From: Limnobacter humi
GTDB taxonomy: Bacteria; Pseudomonadota; Gammaproteobacteria; Burkholderiales; Burkholderiaceae_B
Reading direction: 5' to 3'
Assembly (NCBI RefSeq): GCF_024518835.1
Contig: NZ_JANIGO010000002.1
Coordinates: 377,522 to 441,521 of the forward strand
DNA: 64,000 nucleotides
The notes beneath the pieces are model-generated. The model was given only the letters and a program-made list of their open reading frames with translations, ran no database searches and had not been told where the DNA came from. Below, piece by piece: positions 51,782 through 62,942 of this stretch. Positions within the stretch are counted from its first letter, which is position 1. The number at the start of each line of letters is the position of its first letter. Position numbers and translations under genes: made by a program.

Positions 51782-53764
51782 ATGAGAAAGGAACTGTATT
51801 TCGGCCTATCCATCATGGCCATGATTCTGATCGGGGTGGTGTACACCCTGCCCTCACCGGCTGACATGACCAATGGTCATTTGGGCCTGTTGATGTTGTC
51901 GCTGGTGGTGGTCGCCATCATGCTGGGCTTTCCCACGGCGTTTACGCTCATGGGCATGGGCATGATTTTCACCTACCTGGCCTACGATCGCGACATCGGC
52001 AAAACCTTGGACCTCATGGTGCAATCCACCTTCAAGGTCATGACCAATGACGTGCTCATCTCGGTGCCGCTGTTTGTGTTCATGGGCTACCTGGTGGAAC
52101 GGGCCAATTTGATTGAAAAACTCTTCAAGAGTTTGCATTTGTCGATGGCCCGGGTACCTGGCGCATTGGCCGTGGCTACCCTGGTAACCTGCGCCATTTT
52201 TGCAACCGCCACCGGCATTGTGGGTGCGGTGGTCACGCTCATGGGTTTGCTGGCCATGCCCTCCATGCTGAAAGCCGGGTATGACACCAAGATGGCGGCA
52301 GGCGCCATTACTGCAGGTGGTTGCCTGGGCATTCTCATCCCGCCGTCGGTGTTGCTCATTGTGTATGGTGCCACTGCGGGTGTGTCCGTGGTTCAACTGT
52401 ACGCCGGTGCGTTTTTCCCGGGCATCATGCTCGCGGGTTTGTATATTTTGTACGTCATCATTCGCGCAAAGCTGAACCCGAAAAGTGCACCACCACTCTC
52501 GGAAGAAGACCGTCGAGTACCCCTCAGCCCGGCACTGGCTGCGCTGAAAAACGCAGTGGGCACCAAACATGCCATCAGCGCCTTGCTGGATGGCTTGAAG
52601 GGCCGTGCCGCCGGCAGCTTGAGTACTGCTGACGTGTTCAAACAGTTTGTTGTAGCCCTGTTGCCTGCCCTGTTTGCGGCATTCCTGTTTGGCTTGGTAT
52701 ACACCAAACTGACGGCCCCCATTGAAGCCGACACGGCAGCCGATGGCTTGGTGAGTTTTGATGCCACCAGCAGCGAAATTCAGCCCAGTGGTGTTACCGA
52801 CAATGGTGACCTGGCCGAACCACCATCAGAGGAAGGCGGCTTGCAGGAACCGGAAGGCTCAAGCGCTGAGCCAGGCGCACTCAGTGAGCCTCAAACCAGT
52901 GAGCCTGAGGGAGCCAGCCAGGAACCTGCAGCAGTGACTGCAGCAGAGCCATCACCCGCTGAAGCCAGCATGCCTGCAGCAGAAGCTGTGGCAGAGGCAC
53001 CGGTCATTCCAGACGCACCGCGTGGCTTCTGGATCTCACTGGCTGTGGTGGGTGTTTTGCTGGCTTTGTACTATGCCAAGTTGAGCTACGAGCGTCTTGA
53101 AGTATTCAAGATGTTGCTGCAGTCCTTCTTCCCGCTGGCGTTTCTCATTTTGGCGGTGTTGGGCAGCATTGTATTTGGTCTGGCCACCCCATCAGAAGCA
53201 GCGGCTGTGGGAGCCTTCGGTGGGTTCCTGTTGGCAGCGGCCTACAAGCAACTAAATGTGGGGCTGGTTCGGGAGTCGTCCTACCTCACCGCCAAAACCA
53301 GCGCCATGGTGTGCTGGCTGTTTGTGGGCTCTTCGATTTTCTCTGCCGCCTTCGCGCTGCTGGGTGGTCAGGAAATCATCGAAAAATGGGTGCTGTCACT
53401 GGGTCTAAGCAAAACCGAGTTTCTGGTGCTGTCTCAAGTGATCATCTTCATCTTGGGTTGGCCTCTGGAATGGACGGAAATCATCGTGATTTTCATGCCG
53501 ATTTTCATTCCATTGCTGGAGCACTTCCAGATTGACCCGCTGTTCTTCGGCCTCTTGGTGGCCTTGAACCTGCAGACCGCATTCCTCTCGCCGCCTGTGG
53601 CCATGGCGGCCTTTTACCTGAAGGGAGTATCACCGCCCAGTGTCACCTTGAATCAGATTTTCGCGGGCATGATCCCGTTCATGATGATTCAGATTCTGGC
53701 GATCGTGCTGTTGTACATGTTCCCTGGCATTGGCTTGTGGCTGCCCGAGGTGCTGTACAAATAA
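51782..53764 (+). CDS. TRAP transporter large permease (DctM family) with an acidic insert
   Basis: From the ATG at 51782 (AAAGGGG upstream), 660 residues. DctM motifs are MLGFPTAFTLMGMGMIFTYL, LISVPLFVFMGYLV, AGGCLGILIPPSVLLIVYG and LATPSEAAAVGAFGGF; the last helices are present. Usual DctM proteins are about 425 residues. Here a roughly 100-residue low-complexity Glu/Pro/Ser/Ala-rich segment (about residues 315-412) lies between the membrane helices LLPALFAAFLFGLVYT and GFWISLAVVGVLLALYYA. The insert is strongly acidic, and its function is unknown. The carrier uses a sodium gradient in relatives. Confidence 0.9.
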   Translation: MRKELYFGLSIMAMILIGVVYTLPSPADMTNGHLGLLMLSLVVVAIMLGFPTAFTLMGMGMIFTYLAYDRDIGKTLDLMVQSTFKVMTNDVLISVPLFVFMGYLVERANLIEKLFKSLHLSMARVPGALAVATLVTCAIFATATGIVGAVVTLMGLLAMPSMLKAGYDTKMAAGAITAGGCLGILIPPSVLLIVYGATAGVSVVQLYAGAFFPGIMLAGLYILYVIIRAKLNPKSAPPLSEEDRRVPLSPALAALKNAVGTKHAISALLDGLKGRAAGSLSTADVFKQFVVALLPALFAAFLFGLVYTKLTAPIEADTAADGLVSFDATSSEIQPSGVTDNGDLAEPPSEEGGLQEPEGSSAEPGALSEPQTSEPEGASQEPAAVTAAEPSPAEASMPAAEAVAEAPVIPDAPRGFWISLAVVGVLLALYYAKLSYERLEVFKMLLQSFFPLAFLILAVLGSIVFGLATPSEAAAVGAFGGFLLAAAYKQLNVGLVRESSYLTAKTSAMVCWLFVGSSIFSAAFALLGGQEIIEKWVLSLGLSKTEFLVLSQVIIFILGWPLEWTEIIVIFMPIFIPLLEHFQIDPLFFGLLVALNLQTAFLSPPVAMAAFYLKGVSPPSVTLNQIFAGMIPFMMIQILAIVLLYMFPGIGLWLPEVLYK

Positions 53765-53815
53765 GCCGGAAGACCGTGGTTGCCGATCGGTTGTCACCAT
53801 GGGTAACCACATAAC

Positions 53816-53843
53816 AAAAAACCCGCCTTAGGGCGGGTTTTTT
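53816..53843. terminator. Bidirectional terminator between TRAP operon and tRNA-Ser(TGA)
   Basis: CCCGCC and GGCGGG form a 6-bp stem, extended by A6/T6 flanks that serve both convergent transcripts. Confidence 0.9.
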
Positions 53844-53847
53844 GATT

Positions 53848-53937
53848 TGGCGGAAGCTGTGAGATTCGAACTCACGGAGGGCTCGCACCCTCGCCGGTTT
53901 TCAAGACCGGTGCATTCAACCACTCTGCCAAGCTTCC
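53848..53937 (-). tRNA. tRNA-Ser (anticodon TGA)
   Basis: A 90-nt class II tRNA on the reverse strand has encoded CCA. GGAAGCT pairs with AGCTTCC. The anticodon loop CTTGAAA lies in a CCGGT/ACCGG stem. A long variable arm (GAGGGTGCGAGCCCTC) follows, then T loop GTTCGAATC. Confidence 0.97.
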
Positions 53938-54018
53938 AATGGGCGCAATTATACCCACTTTACAACCCGGTGACGACCTGTTCTGCCGAACGGGCCTTTA
54001 ATTGGCCTTTAATGCGCC

Positions 54019-55377
54019 TCAGTGTGCCTCCAGCCCAAGCCGCTTTTTCATGGCTCGCATGGACAGGTAAGAAAACACGGCGATGACAGGAATCGCCACA
54101 GCGGTCACCAATTCAGGCGCCAGATGCACCACGTCCAGCACTTTCAAGCCTTTGGCGATGTAACCAGCCAAGCTCGCACCATAGTAAGAAATTGCCACGA
54201 TCGACAGGCCTTCCACCGTTTCTTGCAAACGCAGCTGGGTTTTGGCTCGGCCATCCATCGACGTCAGCAAACGCTGGTTCTGGCTTTCGCGCTCAATTTC
54301 AACCCGCGTGCGCAACAGCTGGGTGACCCGGGAAATCCTCGCGGCGAGCTCATCCTGTCGCCGTGCTGTCCAGGTGCAGGTTTTCATGGCGGGGCCCAAG
54401 CGACGGTCCATGAATTCACCGAAAGTTTGCATGCCCACCATTGGAATTTCTTTCAATTCCGTGATGCGCTTTTTCACCAAGTCGGTGTAGGCCTCGGCGG
54501 CTGTAAATCGCACGCGGTTTTCGGCACTGAGTTTCTCAACCTTGGCTGCCAAATCGGTCAATTGGCTCAACAGTCGGCGATCCATTTCCAGGTCCTCGGC
54601 TGTGACAGCCTGAAGATGCTCCGACTTGCTGGTGGCCGCCATTTCACTGGCCAGTTCAACCAATTGGTTTTCATAACCGCTGAGCTTGGGCAAGGTGGCC
54701 CTGGCCACTGGAAAACTCAGCAGTGCCATCATGCGGTAAGTTTCCATTTCGATGGTCCGCTGCACCACGCGGCCCAACTGGCGCGAACCCATGCTCAAAT
54801 TGCAAATCAGGAAACGGGTTGCTCCACGGTCTGCTATTCGCAAGTCTGAAAACACCTGTCCGGCCCCGTTGGCGATCATGCCGCCAATCAGTGTGTTGCC
54901 GTCAAAATAACCCGCCACGCTTTTGGGCTCACGGGGTTTTTCTGTTTTTTGAACAAACAGCTCCAAGGCCACCAACAGCGTACCGGGCAAACTGGCCATC
55001 CAACTGGCCGGCAAGCGACGCGTCACGGGGCGATCGAACACAATGGCGTGATCTGCCCGCTCAAAAAACGTCAAGGTGATGAACTCATTGTGCTTCTCAA
55101 GCCGCAGGCGCAATGCCGACTCACCCAAGCACAGGTTGATGCTGACCTGCGGCGCTGAAAGCTCAGCCTCGCTCATGGCGGGGCAACCGCAGTATTCAAT
55201 CAATTCTTGAAGCGCGTTGACCAGCGCCGCATTGACATTGCCTTGAACCAGCATGGCAATGTGGAATACGCGTTCCTGGGGCCACAGCGCTTCGGTGGGG
55301 CGTGAGTGTACCTCGTCATTCAACACCTGCCGCAGCGGGTGTGCTTGCGGCAGCACATTGCTTTTGTTCTTGCTCAT
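54019..55377 (-). CDS. DUF3422 family protein
   Basis: Starting at 55377, the 452-residue protein begins with HPLRQVLNDEVHSRPTEALW, the hallmark of DUF3422. It contains RRLPASWMASLPGTLLVALE, a predicted coiled-coil middle (residues about 250-330), and a C-terminal membrane pair (TVEGLSIVAISYYGASLAGY, LVTAVAIPVIAVFSYLSMRA). It is probably an inner-membrane protein with a cytoplasmic domain. Function is unknown across the family, which occurs in Alpha- and Betaproteobacteria. It ends a run pgsA-DUF3422 on the reverse strand, with a 13-bp gap. Confidence 0.88.
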   Translation of the reverse strand: MSKNKSNVLPQAHPLRQVLNDEVHSRPTEALWPQERVFHIAMLVQGNVNAALVNALQELIEYCGCPAMSEAELSAPQVSINLCLGESALRLRLEKHNEFITLTFFERADHAIVFDRPVTRRLPASWMASLPGTLLVALELFVQKTEKPREPKSVAGYFDGNTLIGGMIANGAGQVFSDLRIADRGATRFLICNLSMGSRQLGRVVQRTIEMETYRMMALLSFPVARATLPKLSGYENQLVELASEMAATSKSEHLQAVTAEDLEMDRRLLSQLTDLAAKVEKLSAENRVRFTAAEAYTDLVKKRITELKEIPMVGMQTFGEFMDRRLGPAMKTCTWTARRQDELAARISRVTQLLRTRVEIERESQNQRLLTSMDGRAKTQLRLQETVEGLSIVAISYYGASLAGYIAKGLKVLDVVHLAPELVTAVAIPVIAVFSYLSMRAMKKRLGLEAH

Positions 55378-55390
55378 CGTGGGCAACCAG

Positions 55391-55960
55391 TCAGCTTCTG
55401 GCCCGAATTTCAGGCCAGGCTTTCATCAGGTAATAGCACATCGACCACACGGTGAGCACAGCCGCCACGTAAATCAGCAGCATGCCCAATAGCCGCATGT
55501 CGATGCCCAACACAGGCTCATTGACCAGCAACATGGGAATCGCGACCATTTGTGCAATGGTCTTCAGTTTGCCCAACCAATTCACAGCCACACTGTTGCG
55601 TGCGCCAATGCTGGCCATCCACTCCCGCAAGGCTGAAATGGTGATTTCACGGCCAATAATAATCAAGGCGATGAACGGACCAATCCGACCCAAATCCACC
55701 AGAATAATGAGTGCTGCGCCCACCATCAGCTTGTCGGCCACGGGGTCTAGAAAGGCGCCAAAGGCAGAGGTTTGATTCCAGCGGCGGGCCAAGTAACCAT
55801 CAAACGCATCGGTGATGGCAGCCACGATGAAAATCCATGCACCAACCCAGTTCTGAAGATGAACCGGCAACACTGTATCCGGCAGAAAATACACACCCAC
55901 CACGAGCGGAATCAGCACGATTCGTATCCAGGTGAGGATCATGGGCAGGTTTAAGGGCAT
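55391..55960 (-). CDS. pgsA: CDP-diacylglycerol-glycerol-3-phosphate 3-phosphatidyltransferase
   Basis: The 189-residue membrane enzyme has the CDP-alcohol phosphotransferase motif DAFDGYLARRWNQTSAFGAF then LDPVADK. This supplies the four catalytic aspartates in D-x2-DG-x2-AR-x8-G-x3-D-x3-D. It makes phosphatidylglycerol phosphate in the inner membrane, the first step to phosphatidylglycerol and cardiolipin. Length and five to six helices match PgsA. The gene follows uvrC by 88 bp, a linkage shared with many Proteobacteria. Confidence 0.94.
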   Translation of the reverse strand: MPLNLPMILTWIRIVLIPLVVGVYFLPDTVLPVHLQNWVGAWIFIVAAITDAFDGYLARRWNQTSAFGAFLDPVADKLMVGAALIILVDLGRIGPFIALIIIGREITISALREWMASIGARNSVAVNWLGKLKTIAQMVAIPMLLVNEPVLGIDMRLLGMLLIYVAAVLTVWSMCYYLMKAWPEIRARS

Positions 55961-56048
55961 GGTGTTCTAATTGTTGTGGTGGTTGGTGAGGAATCTTTGC
56001 CTTCAACCGTGAATATATCAGCGTGACCCCAGCTTGAGCAGCCCGCCC

Positions 56049-58013
56049 TTAGTGCAGACGGCGATAAATTTCCTCAGCCAAGGTGGACGAAATGCCGTCG
56101 ACTGTCATCAGGTCTTCGACACTGGCCGCTTTTACACCCCGCAGGCCGCCAAACCGGGTCAACAGCTTTTGTTTTCGCTTGGCCCCAATTCCTTCAATTT
56201 CGTCCAGGGCTGAGGCTTGGCGAGCCTTGGCACGCTTGGCACGCATGCCGGTGATGGCAAATCGATGTGCCTCGTCGCGAATTTGAGCAATCAACATCAA
56301 GGCCGGGTGCCCGGGCCCCAGTTCCAGGCTGGGTCGACCATCTGGAAATACCAGGGTTTCCAAGCCCACCTTGCGGTTTTCGCCCTTCTTCACGCCCACA
56401 ATCAGACCAATGTCCAGGCCCAGTTCAGTGAACACTTGCCGCACCACCTCGATTTGCCCCTTGCCGCCATCGATCAGCACCACGTGGGGCATGGCGATGG
56501 GCTCTTTGCCTTCCCGCTGATAGCGACGCGTCACAGCCTGCCGCATGGCCGCATAATCGTCGCCTGGCGTGATGCCCTCGATGTTGTAACGGCGGTACTC
56601 CCGGCTTTGCATGTCGTGGTTGTGAAACACCACACACGATGCTTGGGTGGCCTCACCAGCTGTGTGCGAAATATCAAAGCATTCCACCCGCAAGGTGGCC
56701 AACAAATCGACAGGCTCCAGTTCGGCGGCTGCATCGTCGGTGCCTGGGGCAACCGGCAATGGTTTGATATCCATCTCGCGCGTGCCACCCTGCTCTTGCA
56801 ATGCTTCTTCCAGCCGGGCTTCCAGGCCCAGCGTTTCAACCAGGGCACGGGTTCGGAATTGCGCCGAGCCCTGTTCTGCAATCCGCCGTTCAATGGCAAT
56901 GCGCGCATTGTCAACCGCCATGTCGAGCCATTTGCGGCGTTCACTCTGCGGCTGGCGGATCAAATTGATTTTGCGTCCCGCCTGTTCCGACAAGGCCATG
57001 ATCAACTCGGGCGCATCCAGGTCCTGGTTCACAATCAGCAGGGGTGGAATGGGTCGGTCCACATACGCCTGGCTCAAGAATGCTTCCAGCACCTCAGGCC
57101 CCAAATCTTCTGACACCTGGTTGACCGACGGAAACAAGGGCTTGTCGCCCAAATGGCGCCCGCCCCTGACCATGGCCAGGTTCACGCACACCGCACCACC
57201 CTGAATCACCACAGCAATGATGTCGGCGTCGTCCTCCCCGCCAGTGGTGTCCACACTCTGCTTTTGCAACACACGGCCCAAGGCGGATAATTGGTTGCGA
57301 AACACAGCCGCCTTTTCAAATTCCAGCAAACTGCTGGCTTCCAGCATTTTGTCCTCCAGCTCGGCCAGCACTGACTTGTGGTCTCCTCGCAAAAAACGGG
57401 AGGCGGCCGCAACATCCAGCGCATAATCCTCCGGTGTAATGCGCCCCACACAGGGCGCACTGCAGCGTTGAATCTGCGCTTGCAGGCAAGGCCGTGAGCG
57501 ATGGGCAAACACGGTGTCCTCGCAGGTGCGCAGCAGAAACACCCGCTGCAACACCTGAATACTCTCCTTCACCGCCCACGCATTGGGAAACGGACCGAAA
57601 AACTGGGAACGCTTGTCCACTGCACCCCGGTAATAAGCCACACGGGGATAGGTGTGATTGGTGATGCGCAGGTAGGGGTAGCTTTTGTCGTCGCGAAACA
57701 AAATGTTGTAACGCGGGTTCAGGCTTTTGATGAGGTTGTTTTCCAGCAGCAGGGCTTCCGCCTCGGTGCGTGTGGGGGTTACATCCACCCGCACGATGCG
57801 CTCCACCATGTGTGCAGTGCGCGGGCTAGAATGGGTTTTCTGGAAATACGAGGACACCCGTTTCTTCAGGTTTTTCGCCTTGCCCACATACATCACGACC
57901 CCATTCGCGTCGATCATGCGGTACACACCGGGGCGTGTGGTCAACTCACGCAAAAACGCGGCAACATCAAAGACCTCTTCCGGCGGTGTGGCGGCTTGCT
58001 GGGTGTCGTCCAT
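56049..58013 (-). CDS. uvrC: Excinuclease ABC subunit C
   Basis: The 654-residue nuclease has an N-terminal GIY-YIG domain ([20 protein letters not shown]). A UVR motif ([20 protein letters not shown]) and the RNase H-like UvrC domain follow ([43 protein letters not shown]). A C-terminal helix-hairpin-helix pair ([30 protein letters not shown]) ends it. It makes both incisions in nucleotide excision repair with UvrAB. Length is normal. It lies upstream of pgsA and downstream of the UDG gene. Confidence 0.97.
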   Translation of the reverse strand: MDDTQQAATPPEEVFDVAAFLRELTTRPGVYRMIDANGVVMYVGKAKNLKKRVSSYFQKTHSSPRTAHMVERIVRVDVTPTRTEAEALLLENNLIKSLNPRYNILFRDDKSYPYLRITNHTYPRVAYYRGAVDKRSQFFGPFPNAWAVKESIQVLQRVFLLRTCEDTVFAHRSRPCLQAQIQRCSAPCVGRITPEDYALDVAAASRFLRGDHKSVLAELEDKMLEASSLLEFEKAAVFRNQLSALGRVLQKQSVDTTGGEDDADIIAVVIQGGAVCVNLAMVRGGRHLGDKPLFPSVNQVSEDLGPEVLEAFLSQAYVDRPIPPLLIVNQDLDAPELIMALSEQAGRKINLIRQPQSERRKWLDMAVDNARIAIERRIAEQGSAQFRTRALVETLGLEARLEEALQEQGGTREMDIKPLPVAPGTDDAAAELEPVDLLATLRVECFDISHTAGEATQASCVVFHNHDMQSREYRRYNIEGITPGDDYAAMRQAVTRRYQREGKEPIAMPHVVLIDGGKGQIEVVRQVFTELGLDIGLIVGVKKGENRKVGLETLVFPDGRPSLELGPGHPALMLIAQIRDEAHRFAITGMRAKRAKARQASALDEIEGIGAKRKQKLLTRFGGLRGVKAASVEDLMTVDGISSTLAEEIYRRLH

Positions 58014-58039
58014 GGTGCGTTGGCTGGATGAAAGCTGCC

Positions 58040-58774
58040 TTATTGCGGCAAATGGTCAGGCAGGTAATCCACAATGGCCTGCAACACCGCTTCAAACATG
58101 GGCGCAGTCAAACGGCCTGTTTGCGTGTTGTAGCGGCTCACATGGTAACTGTCGAACAGGCGAACGGCGCCCAAGTCATGCTGCGCAGCATGGCCAAACT
58201 TGAAAGCACTCTGCTTGTGACCTGTAGCCTTCAACACGGCCTGATGGGCAACCAACCCCAGCGCCAAAATAGCTTGGGGTGGGTGCTCCACCAATTCACG
58301 CGCAATGAATGTGTTGCAGGTTTTGATTTCCGCTGGCGTGGGTTTGTTTTCTGGAGGAACACACTTCACCGCGTTGCTCACCCGGGCGTTGCGCAATTGC
58401 AAGCCGTCCCCCACAGCCACCGACTGCGCCTTGGTGGCAAAGCCAAACTTGTTCAAGCTGCTGTAGAGCAAATCACCACAGTAATCGCCGGTGAATGGCC
58501 GCCCGCTGCGGTTGGCACCATGCAAACCGGGGGCCAGGCCAACAATCAACAATTGGGCTGATTCGGGACCAAACGGCGGAACCGGGCCATTGAAATGGTC
58601 TGGAAACTTGACCCGGTTCTGTTCATGAAAACTGTGCAAACGTGGGCAAGCTGAACAGTGCACATCAAACACCGCAGTGGGCCACTGCTGGTCCATGGGC
58701 AACGGCGCCCAGGGCTTGCAGGCCTGCTCAACCAAAAGTTCAGTGTGCATTTTACCGGGTTGCATTTTATTCAT
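58040..58774 (-). CDS. Uracil-DNA glycosylase, family 5 (UDGb)-like
   Basis: Starting at the ATG at 58774, one base after the purL stop, the protein has 244 residues. The cysteines CSACPRL near the N-terminus could be iron-sulfur ligands. [19 protein letters not shown] is motif A, where the usual polar Asp/Asn is replaced as in family 5, and [15 protein letters not shown] is motif B. Family 5 enzymes excise uracil and other deaminated bases. Later ATG starts (58765, 58750) are possible. The tight link to purL suggests translational coupling. Confidence 0.88.
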   Translation of the reverse strand: MNKMQPGKMHTELLVEQACKPWAPLPMDQQWPTAVFDVHCSACPRLHSFHEQNRVKFPDHFNGPVPPFGPESAQLLIVGLAPGLHGANRSGRPFTGDYCGDLLYSSLNKFGFATKAQSVAVGDGLQLRNARVSNAVKCVPPENKPTPAEIKTCNTFIARELVEHPPQAILALGLVAHQAVLKATGHKQSAFKFGHAAQHDLGAVRLFDSYHVSRYNTQTGRLTAPMFEAVLQAIVDYLPDHLPQ

Positions 58775-58775
58775 G

Positions 58776-61700
58776 TCAGCCCAATGCCTTGCGGGCATTC
58801 CAGAACAAGCGCATCCAGGGCGAGAATTCGCCCTCACCTGTGGGTGACCAGCTCATTTGCACCGTGCGGAATACGCGCTCAGGGTGCGGCATCATGATGG
58901 TGAATCGGCCATCGGGTGTCGTAAAACCAGCCAGCGCTTCCGGGCTGCCATTGGGATTGAATGGATATTGCTGCGTGGGCTCACCGTTTGAGCCCACATA
59001 CTGCACAGCCACCAGGCCACTTGCAGTCAGTTGCGCATGGTTGCCCTGCCGTGAAAAATCTGCCCGGCCTTCGCCATGGGCAACCACCACCGGCACTACG
59101 GACCCTTCCATGCCTTGCAGCAGAATCGACGGTGTTTTGTTGACCCGCACATTCACCAAACGGGCCTCATACTGCTCGCTCTCATTGCGCATCAGTTTGG
59201 GCCAGTGCTGTGCACCGGGAATGAGGTCGCTCAAGGTGGCCATCATTTGGCAACCATTGCACACGCCCAGGCCGAATACATCGTTGCGAGCGAAGAATGC
59301 AGCAAACTGGTCAGCCAACACACTGTTGTAGCGAATGGTTTTGGCCCAGCCTTCACCGGCGCCCAACACATCACCATAACTGAAGCCACCACAGGCTGCC
59401 AGGCCTTGGAACTCGCTCAATGTGCGTTTGCCGGTGAGCAAATCGCTCATGTGCACATCGACCGCATCAAAGCCGGCTTGCGTAAACGCGGCGGCCATTT
59501 CCAGTTGACCGTTCACGCCCTGCTCGCGCAACACAGCCACACGGGGCTTTTTGCCAGTGGAAATGAATGGTGCGGCCACGTTGGCTTGTACATCAAACGC
59601 GGGCTGCCACACCAAGGCATTGGGCAACTCGGCTTGCACGGCATGTTCGCTCTGTGCGCATGCGGGGTTGTCGCGGCGTTTGGCGATGTGGAAGCTCACC
59701 TCGTCCCACTGACCTTGCAACACGGCACGGGTTTCCGAATACACACACTTGGCATCGCGATACAGCTCAATCACATCGCGGTCATTGGGTTTGCCGATGA
59801 TGTTGCTGTGCTTGCTCAAGCCCACCGAACGCAGCACATCCATGGCTTCGCTTTTGCGGGCTGCGGGTACTTGCAACACAACGCCCAGTTCCTCGTTGAA
59901 CAGGGCTTTCAGCGTGAGTTCATTGCGCTGCACCGCCACCTGCTCCGGGCGAATTTTAAAATCGCCCCAATCGGCTGCATGGGGGTCAATGGTGATGATG
60001 TCGAGGTTAATTGACAAACCGGTGCGGCTTGCAAAGCTCATCTCGGCCAGCGCTGCCATTAAGCCACCATCGGAACGGTCGTGATAAGCCTTCACCAGCC
60101 CATGAGCGCGCAATTCGGTCATGGCTTTGGCAAAGGCCTTGATGTCGTCCGCACTTTCAACGTCGGGCGTGTCGTCACCCAACTGGTTGGTGACCTGGGC
60201 CAGCACACTGGCGCCCATGCGCATTTTGCCGCGGGCCAAATCCACCAGCACCAGCACGCTGTCCTCTGTGGTGTCCAGCACCGGGGTCAGCGTGCCGCGC
60301 ACATCGTCCACCTTGGCAAAAGCCGACACAATCAAACTGACTGGCGACAGCACTTCTTTCTGCTCGGCACCCTCGCTCCAGCGGGTGCGCATCGAGAGGG
60401 AGTCTTTGCCCACCGGAATGCCCAGACCCAACTGTGGGCACAATTCTATGCCCACAGCCTTCACGGTGTCGAACAACGCCGCATCCTGCCCAGGCGTACC
60501 ACAGGCAGCCATCCAGTTGGCACTCAGCTTCACATCTTCCAGTTGGGCCACGGGCGCAGCCAACAAGTTGGTCAGGGCTTCAGCAATCGCCATGCGGCCA
60601 GATGCCGGCGCGTTCAATACCGCCAACGGGGTGCGTTCGCCCATGGCCATGGCCTGGCCGGTGTAGCCGGTGTAATCGTTGGTGGTCACAGCCACATCGG
60701 CCACCGGCACCTGGTAGGGGCCCACCATTTGGTCGCGCGCGGTAAAACCACCCACGGTGCGATCGCCAATCGTGATCAAAAACCGCTTGCTGGCCACAGC
60801 CGGGAACTTCAGCACCTGTGAAATCACCTCGCCCAATTCACTTTGGGTGAGGTCCACCGGCGCTTTGGCTGGCTCCACATGCTGATCTTTGCGTTCCATG
60901 CGGGGCGGCTTGCCCAACAACACTTCCATGGGCATGTCGACCGGGCTACTGGCGCTTTCAGCGTCCAATACCTTCAACTGTCGTTCTTCGGTCACCACGC
61001 CCACCACGCAGAAGGGGCAACGCTCGCGCTCACACAGCTCGGTGAACAGGGCCAGCGACTCGGGTGCAATCCCCATCACATAGCGCTCTTGCGATTCGTT
61101 GCACCAAATTTCAGCCGGGCTGAGTCCGCTTTCATCCAGGTTGACTTTGCGCAAGTCGAAAGTGGCACCGCGATTGGATGCATCCGCCAATTCAGGGAAT
61201 GCGTTGGAAATACCGCCCGCGCCCACATCGTGAATACTCAGGATGGGGTTGTGCTCACCCAGGGTCCAGCAACGGTCCAGCACCTCCTGTGCGCGGCGTT
61301 CCATTTCCGGGTTGCTGCGCTGTACCGAATCAAAGTCCAGCGCCTCGGTGTTGGTGCCTGCATTCATGGAGGATGCAGCACCACCGCCCATGCCAATGCG
61401 CATGCCTGGGCCACCCAATTGAATGAGCAAGGTGCCTTCGGGCAAATCCAGCTTGTGGGTGTGGCCATCGCGAATGTTGCCAATGCCACCGGCAATCATG
61501 ATGGGCTTGTGGTAACCGTACACGCGCTCACCGACGCGCTGCTCGAAGGTGCGGAAATAACCGCCCAGGTTGGGCCTGCCAAATTCGTTGTTGAAGGCAG
61601 CCGCGCCAATGGGGCCGTCAATCATGATTTGCTGCGGTGTGGCAATGCGGCTGGGAATGCCCACGGGCTTGGCCTCACCACGTTGTTCCAGCGGCTGCAG

Positions 61701-62816
61701 GGCATCCTGGCCGTTTTCCCAGGCCTGTGGCGCATCGTCAAAGCGCAAATGTGACGTGGTGAAACCGCACAGGCCAGCTTTGGGCTTCGCGCCTCGGCCG
61801 GTTGCCCCTTCATCGCGAATTTCACCACCAGACCCAGTGGCGGCTCCCGCATAGGGTGAAATCGCTGTGGGGTGGTTGTGGGTTTCCACCTTGGCCACAA
61901 AGTGGGTCAACTCTTCATGCGGGCGGTACACGCCATCCGCATCGGCAAAAAAGCGTTGCACAGTGTGGCCTTCAATCACGGCGGCATTGTCCGAATACGC
62001 CACCACCGTGCCCTGCGGCGTGGTCTTGTGGGTGTTGCGGATCATGCCAAACAGGGTTTCGCTTTGGGCCTGTCCGTCGATGGTCCAAGTGGCATTGAAA
62101 ATTTTGTGGCGGCAGTGCTCGCTGTTGGCCTGCGCGAACATCATGAGTTCCACATCAGTGGGCGAACGGCCCATGCTGGTGTAGGCATCCAGCAGGTAAT
62201 CGATTTCATCATCGCTCAAGGCCAGGCCCAGCTCGCTGTTGGCTTTCACCAAGCTGTTGCGGCCTTCGGTTAGCTCAACAATCTGCAGTGCCTTGCCCTG
62301 CAACGGCAGGAATAGGTTTTTGGTGTCATAACCATCGGGCAACACGGTTTCCGTCATGCGGTCATACAGCATCGCCTTCAACTGCGCCAGGGCTTCGCCT
62401 TCCGGCAATTTCGCGCCCCCCAACAAGCCTTTTTTGAACAGGAGTTGAAACTCAACACCCCGCTCCATGCGCACCACGCTGGACAGCCCAGCATTGTGGG
62501 CAATGTCGGTGGCCTTGGAGGCCCAGGGGCTGACCGTCCCGAGACGCGGCACAACCACACAGCGTACATCCACGCGATCCAAGGCCGGGGCCGGGTGACC
62601 ATAGTCGAGCAAGCCTTCCATCACATGCAGTGCCTGGCCTTCCAATACCGATTTGGAGGCCACAAAGTGCACAAAGTGTGCGGACACAGCCGCCACATTC
62701 GCATCCACGGATTGCAGGCGTTTCAGCAAGCCCTCGGCACGAAACGCAGACAGTGCGGAGGCACCATGAAACACGGAAACAGCGAATTGATCAGCCGAAG
62801 ACAGGGCGAGAGACAT
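58776..62816 (-). CDS. purL: Phosphoribosylformylglycinamidine synthase (large, single-chain)
   Basis: The 1346-residue enzyme matches the long PurL of Proteobacteria. After an N-terminal PurS-like region come the FGAM synthase halves ([59 protein letters not shown]). A C-terminal glutamine amidotransferase follows, with nucleophile in [11 protein letters not shown] and His/Glu in MPHPER. It converts FGAR to FGAM using glutamine and ATP in purine synthesis. It is divergent from the hydrate epimerase gene and precedes the UDG gene. Confidence 0.97.
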   Translation of the reverse strand: MSLALSSADQFAVSVFHGASALSAFRAEGLLKRLQSVDANVAAVSAHFVHFVASKSVLEGQALHVMEGLLDYGHPAPALDRVDVRCVVVPRLGTVSPWASKATDIAHNAGLSSVVRMERGVEFQLLFKKGLLGGAKLPEGEALAQLKAMLYDRMTETVLPDGYDTKNLFLPLQGKALQIVELTEGRNSLVKANSELGLALSDDEIDYLLDAYTSMGRSPTDVELMMFAQANSEHCRHKIFNATWTIDGQAQSETLFGMIRNTHKTTPQGTVVAYSDNAAVIEGHTVQRFFADADGVYRPHEELTHFVAKVETHNHPTAISPYAGAATGSGGEIRDEGATGRGAKPKAGLCGFTTSHLRFDDAPQAWENGQDALQPLEQRGEAKPVGIPSRIATPQQIMIDGPIGAAAFNNEFGRPNLGGYFRTFEQRVGERVYGYHKPIMIAGGIGNIRDGHTHKLDLPEGTLLIQLGGPGMRIGMGGGAASSMNAGTNTEALDFDSVQRSNPEMERRAQEVLDRCWTLGEHNPILSIHDVGAGGISNAFPELADASNRGATFDLRKVNLDESGLSPAEIWCNESQERYVMGIAPESLALFTELCERERCPFCVVGVVTEERQLKVLDAESASSPVDMPMEVLLGKPPRMERKDQHVEPAKAPVDLTQSELGEVISQVLKFPAVASKRFLITIGDRTVGGFTARDQMVGPYQVPVADVAVTTNDYTGYTGQAMAMGERTPLAVLNAPASGRMAIAEALTNLLAAPVAQLEDVKLSANWMAACGTPGQDAALFDTVKAVGIELCPQLGLGIPVGKDSLSMRTRWSEGAEQKEVLSPVSLIVSAFAKVDDVRGTLTPVLDTTEDSVLVLVDLARGKMRMGASVLAQVTNQLGDDTPDVESADDIKAFAKAMTELRAHGLVKAYHDRSDGGLMAALAEMSFASRTGLSINLDIITIDPHAADWGDFKIRPEQVAVQRNELTLKALFNEELGVVLQVPAARKSEAMDVLRSVGLSKHSNIIGKPNDRDVIELYRDAKCVYSETRAVLQGQWDEVSFHIAKRRDNPACAQSEHAVQAELPNALVWQPAFDVQANVAAPFISTGKKPRVAVLREQGVNGQLEMAAAFTQAGFDAVDVHMSDLLTGKRTLSEFQGLAACGGFSYGDVLGAGEGWAKTIRYNSVLADQFAAFFARNDVFGLGVCNGCQMMATLSDLIPGAQHWPKLMRNESEQYEARLVNVRVNKTPSILLQGMEGSVVPVVVAHGEGRADFSRQGNHAQLTASGLVAVQYVGSNGEPTQQYPFNPNGSPEALAGFTTPDGRFTIMMPHPERVFRTVQMSWSPTGEGEFSPWMRLFWNARKALG

Positions 62817-62942
62817 GACAGCGGAGGGCTAGGTTGAGGTAATCTTGAATTATACCGGAAGCACCCCGCATCAAAGGGGCATCCGCCTGCGCAAGGGGCG
62901 TGGCAAGCCCCCAAAGCCCACGATTAGAATACGATTCGAACC

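Noticed and set aside
56217-57113. Long open frame on the plus strand opposite uvrC
   Set aside because: It lies wholly inside uvrC, whose motifs are complete, and its product has no recognisable pattern. It is a GC-rich antisense shadow.
59076-60014. Long open frame opposite purL
   Set aside because: It is antisense to a secure purL reading frame and has no ribosome site or family motif.
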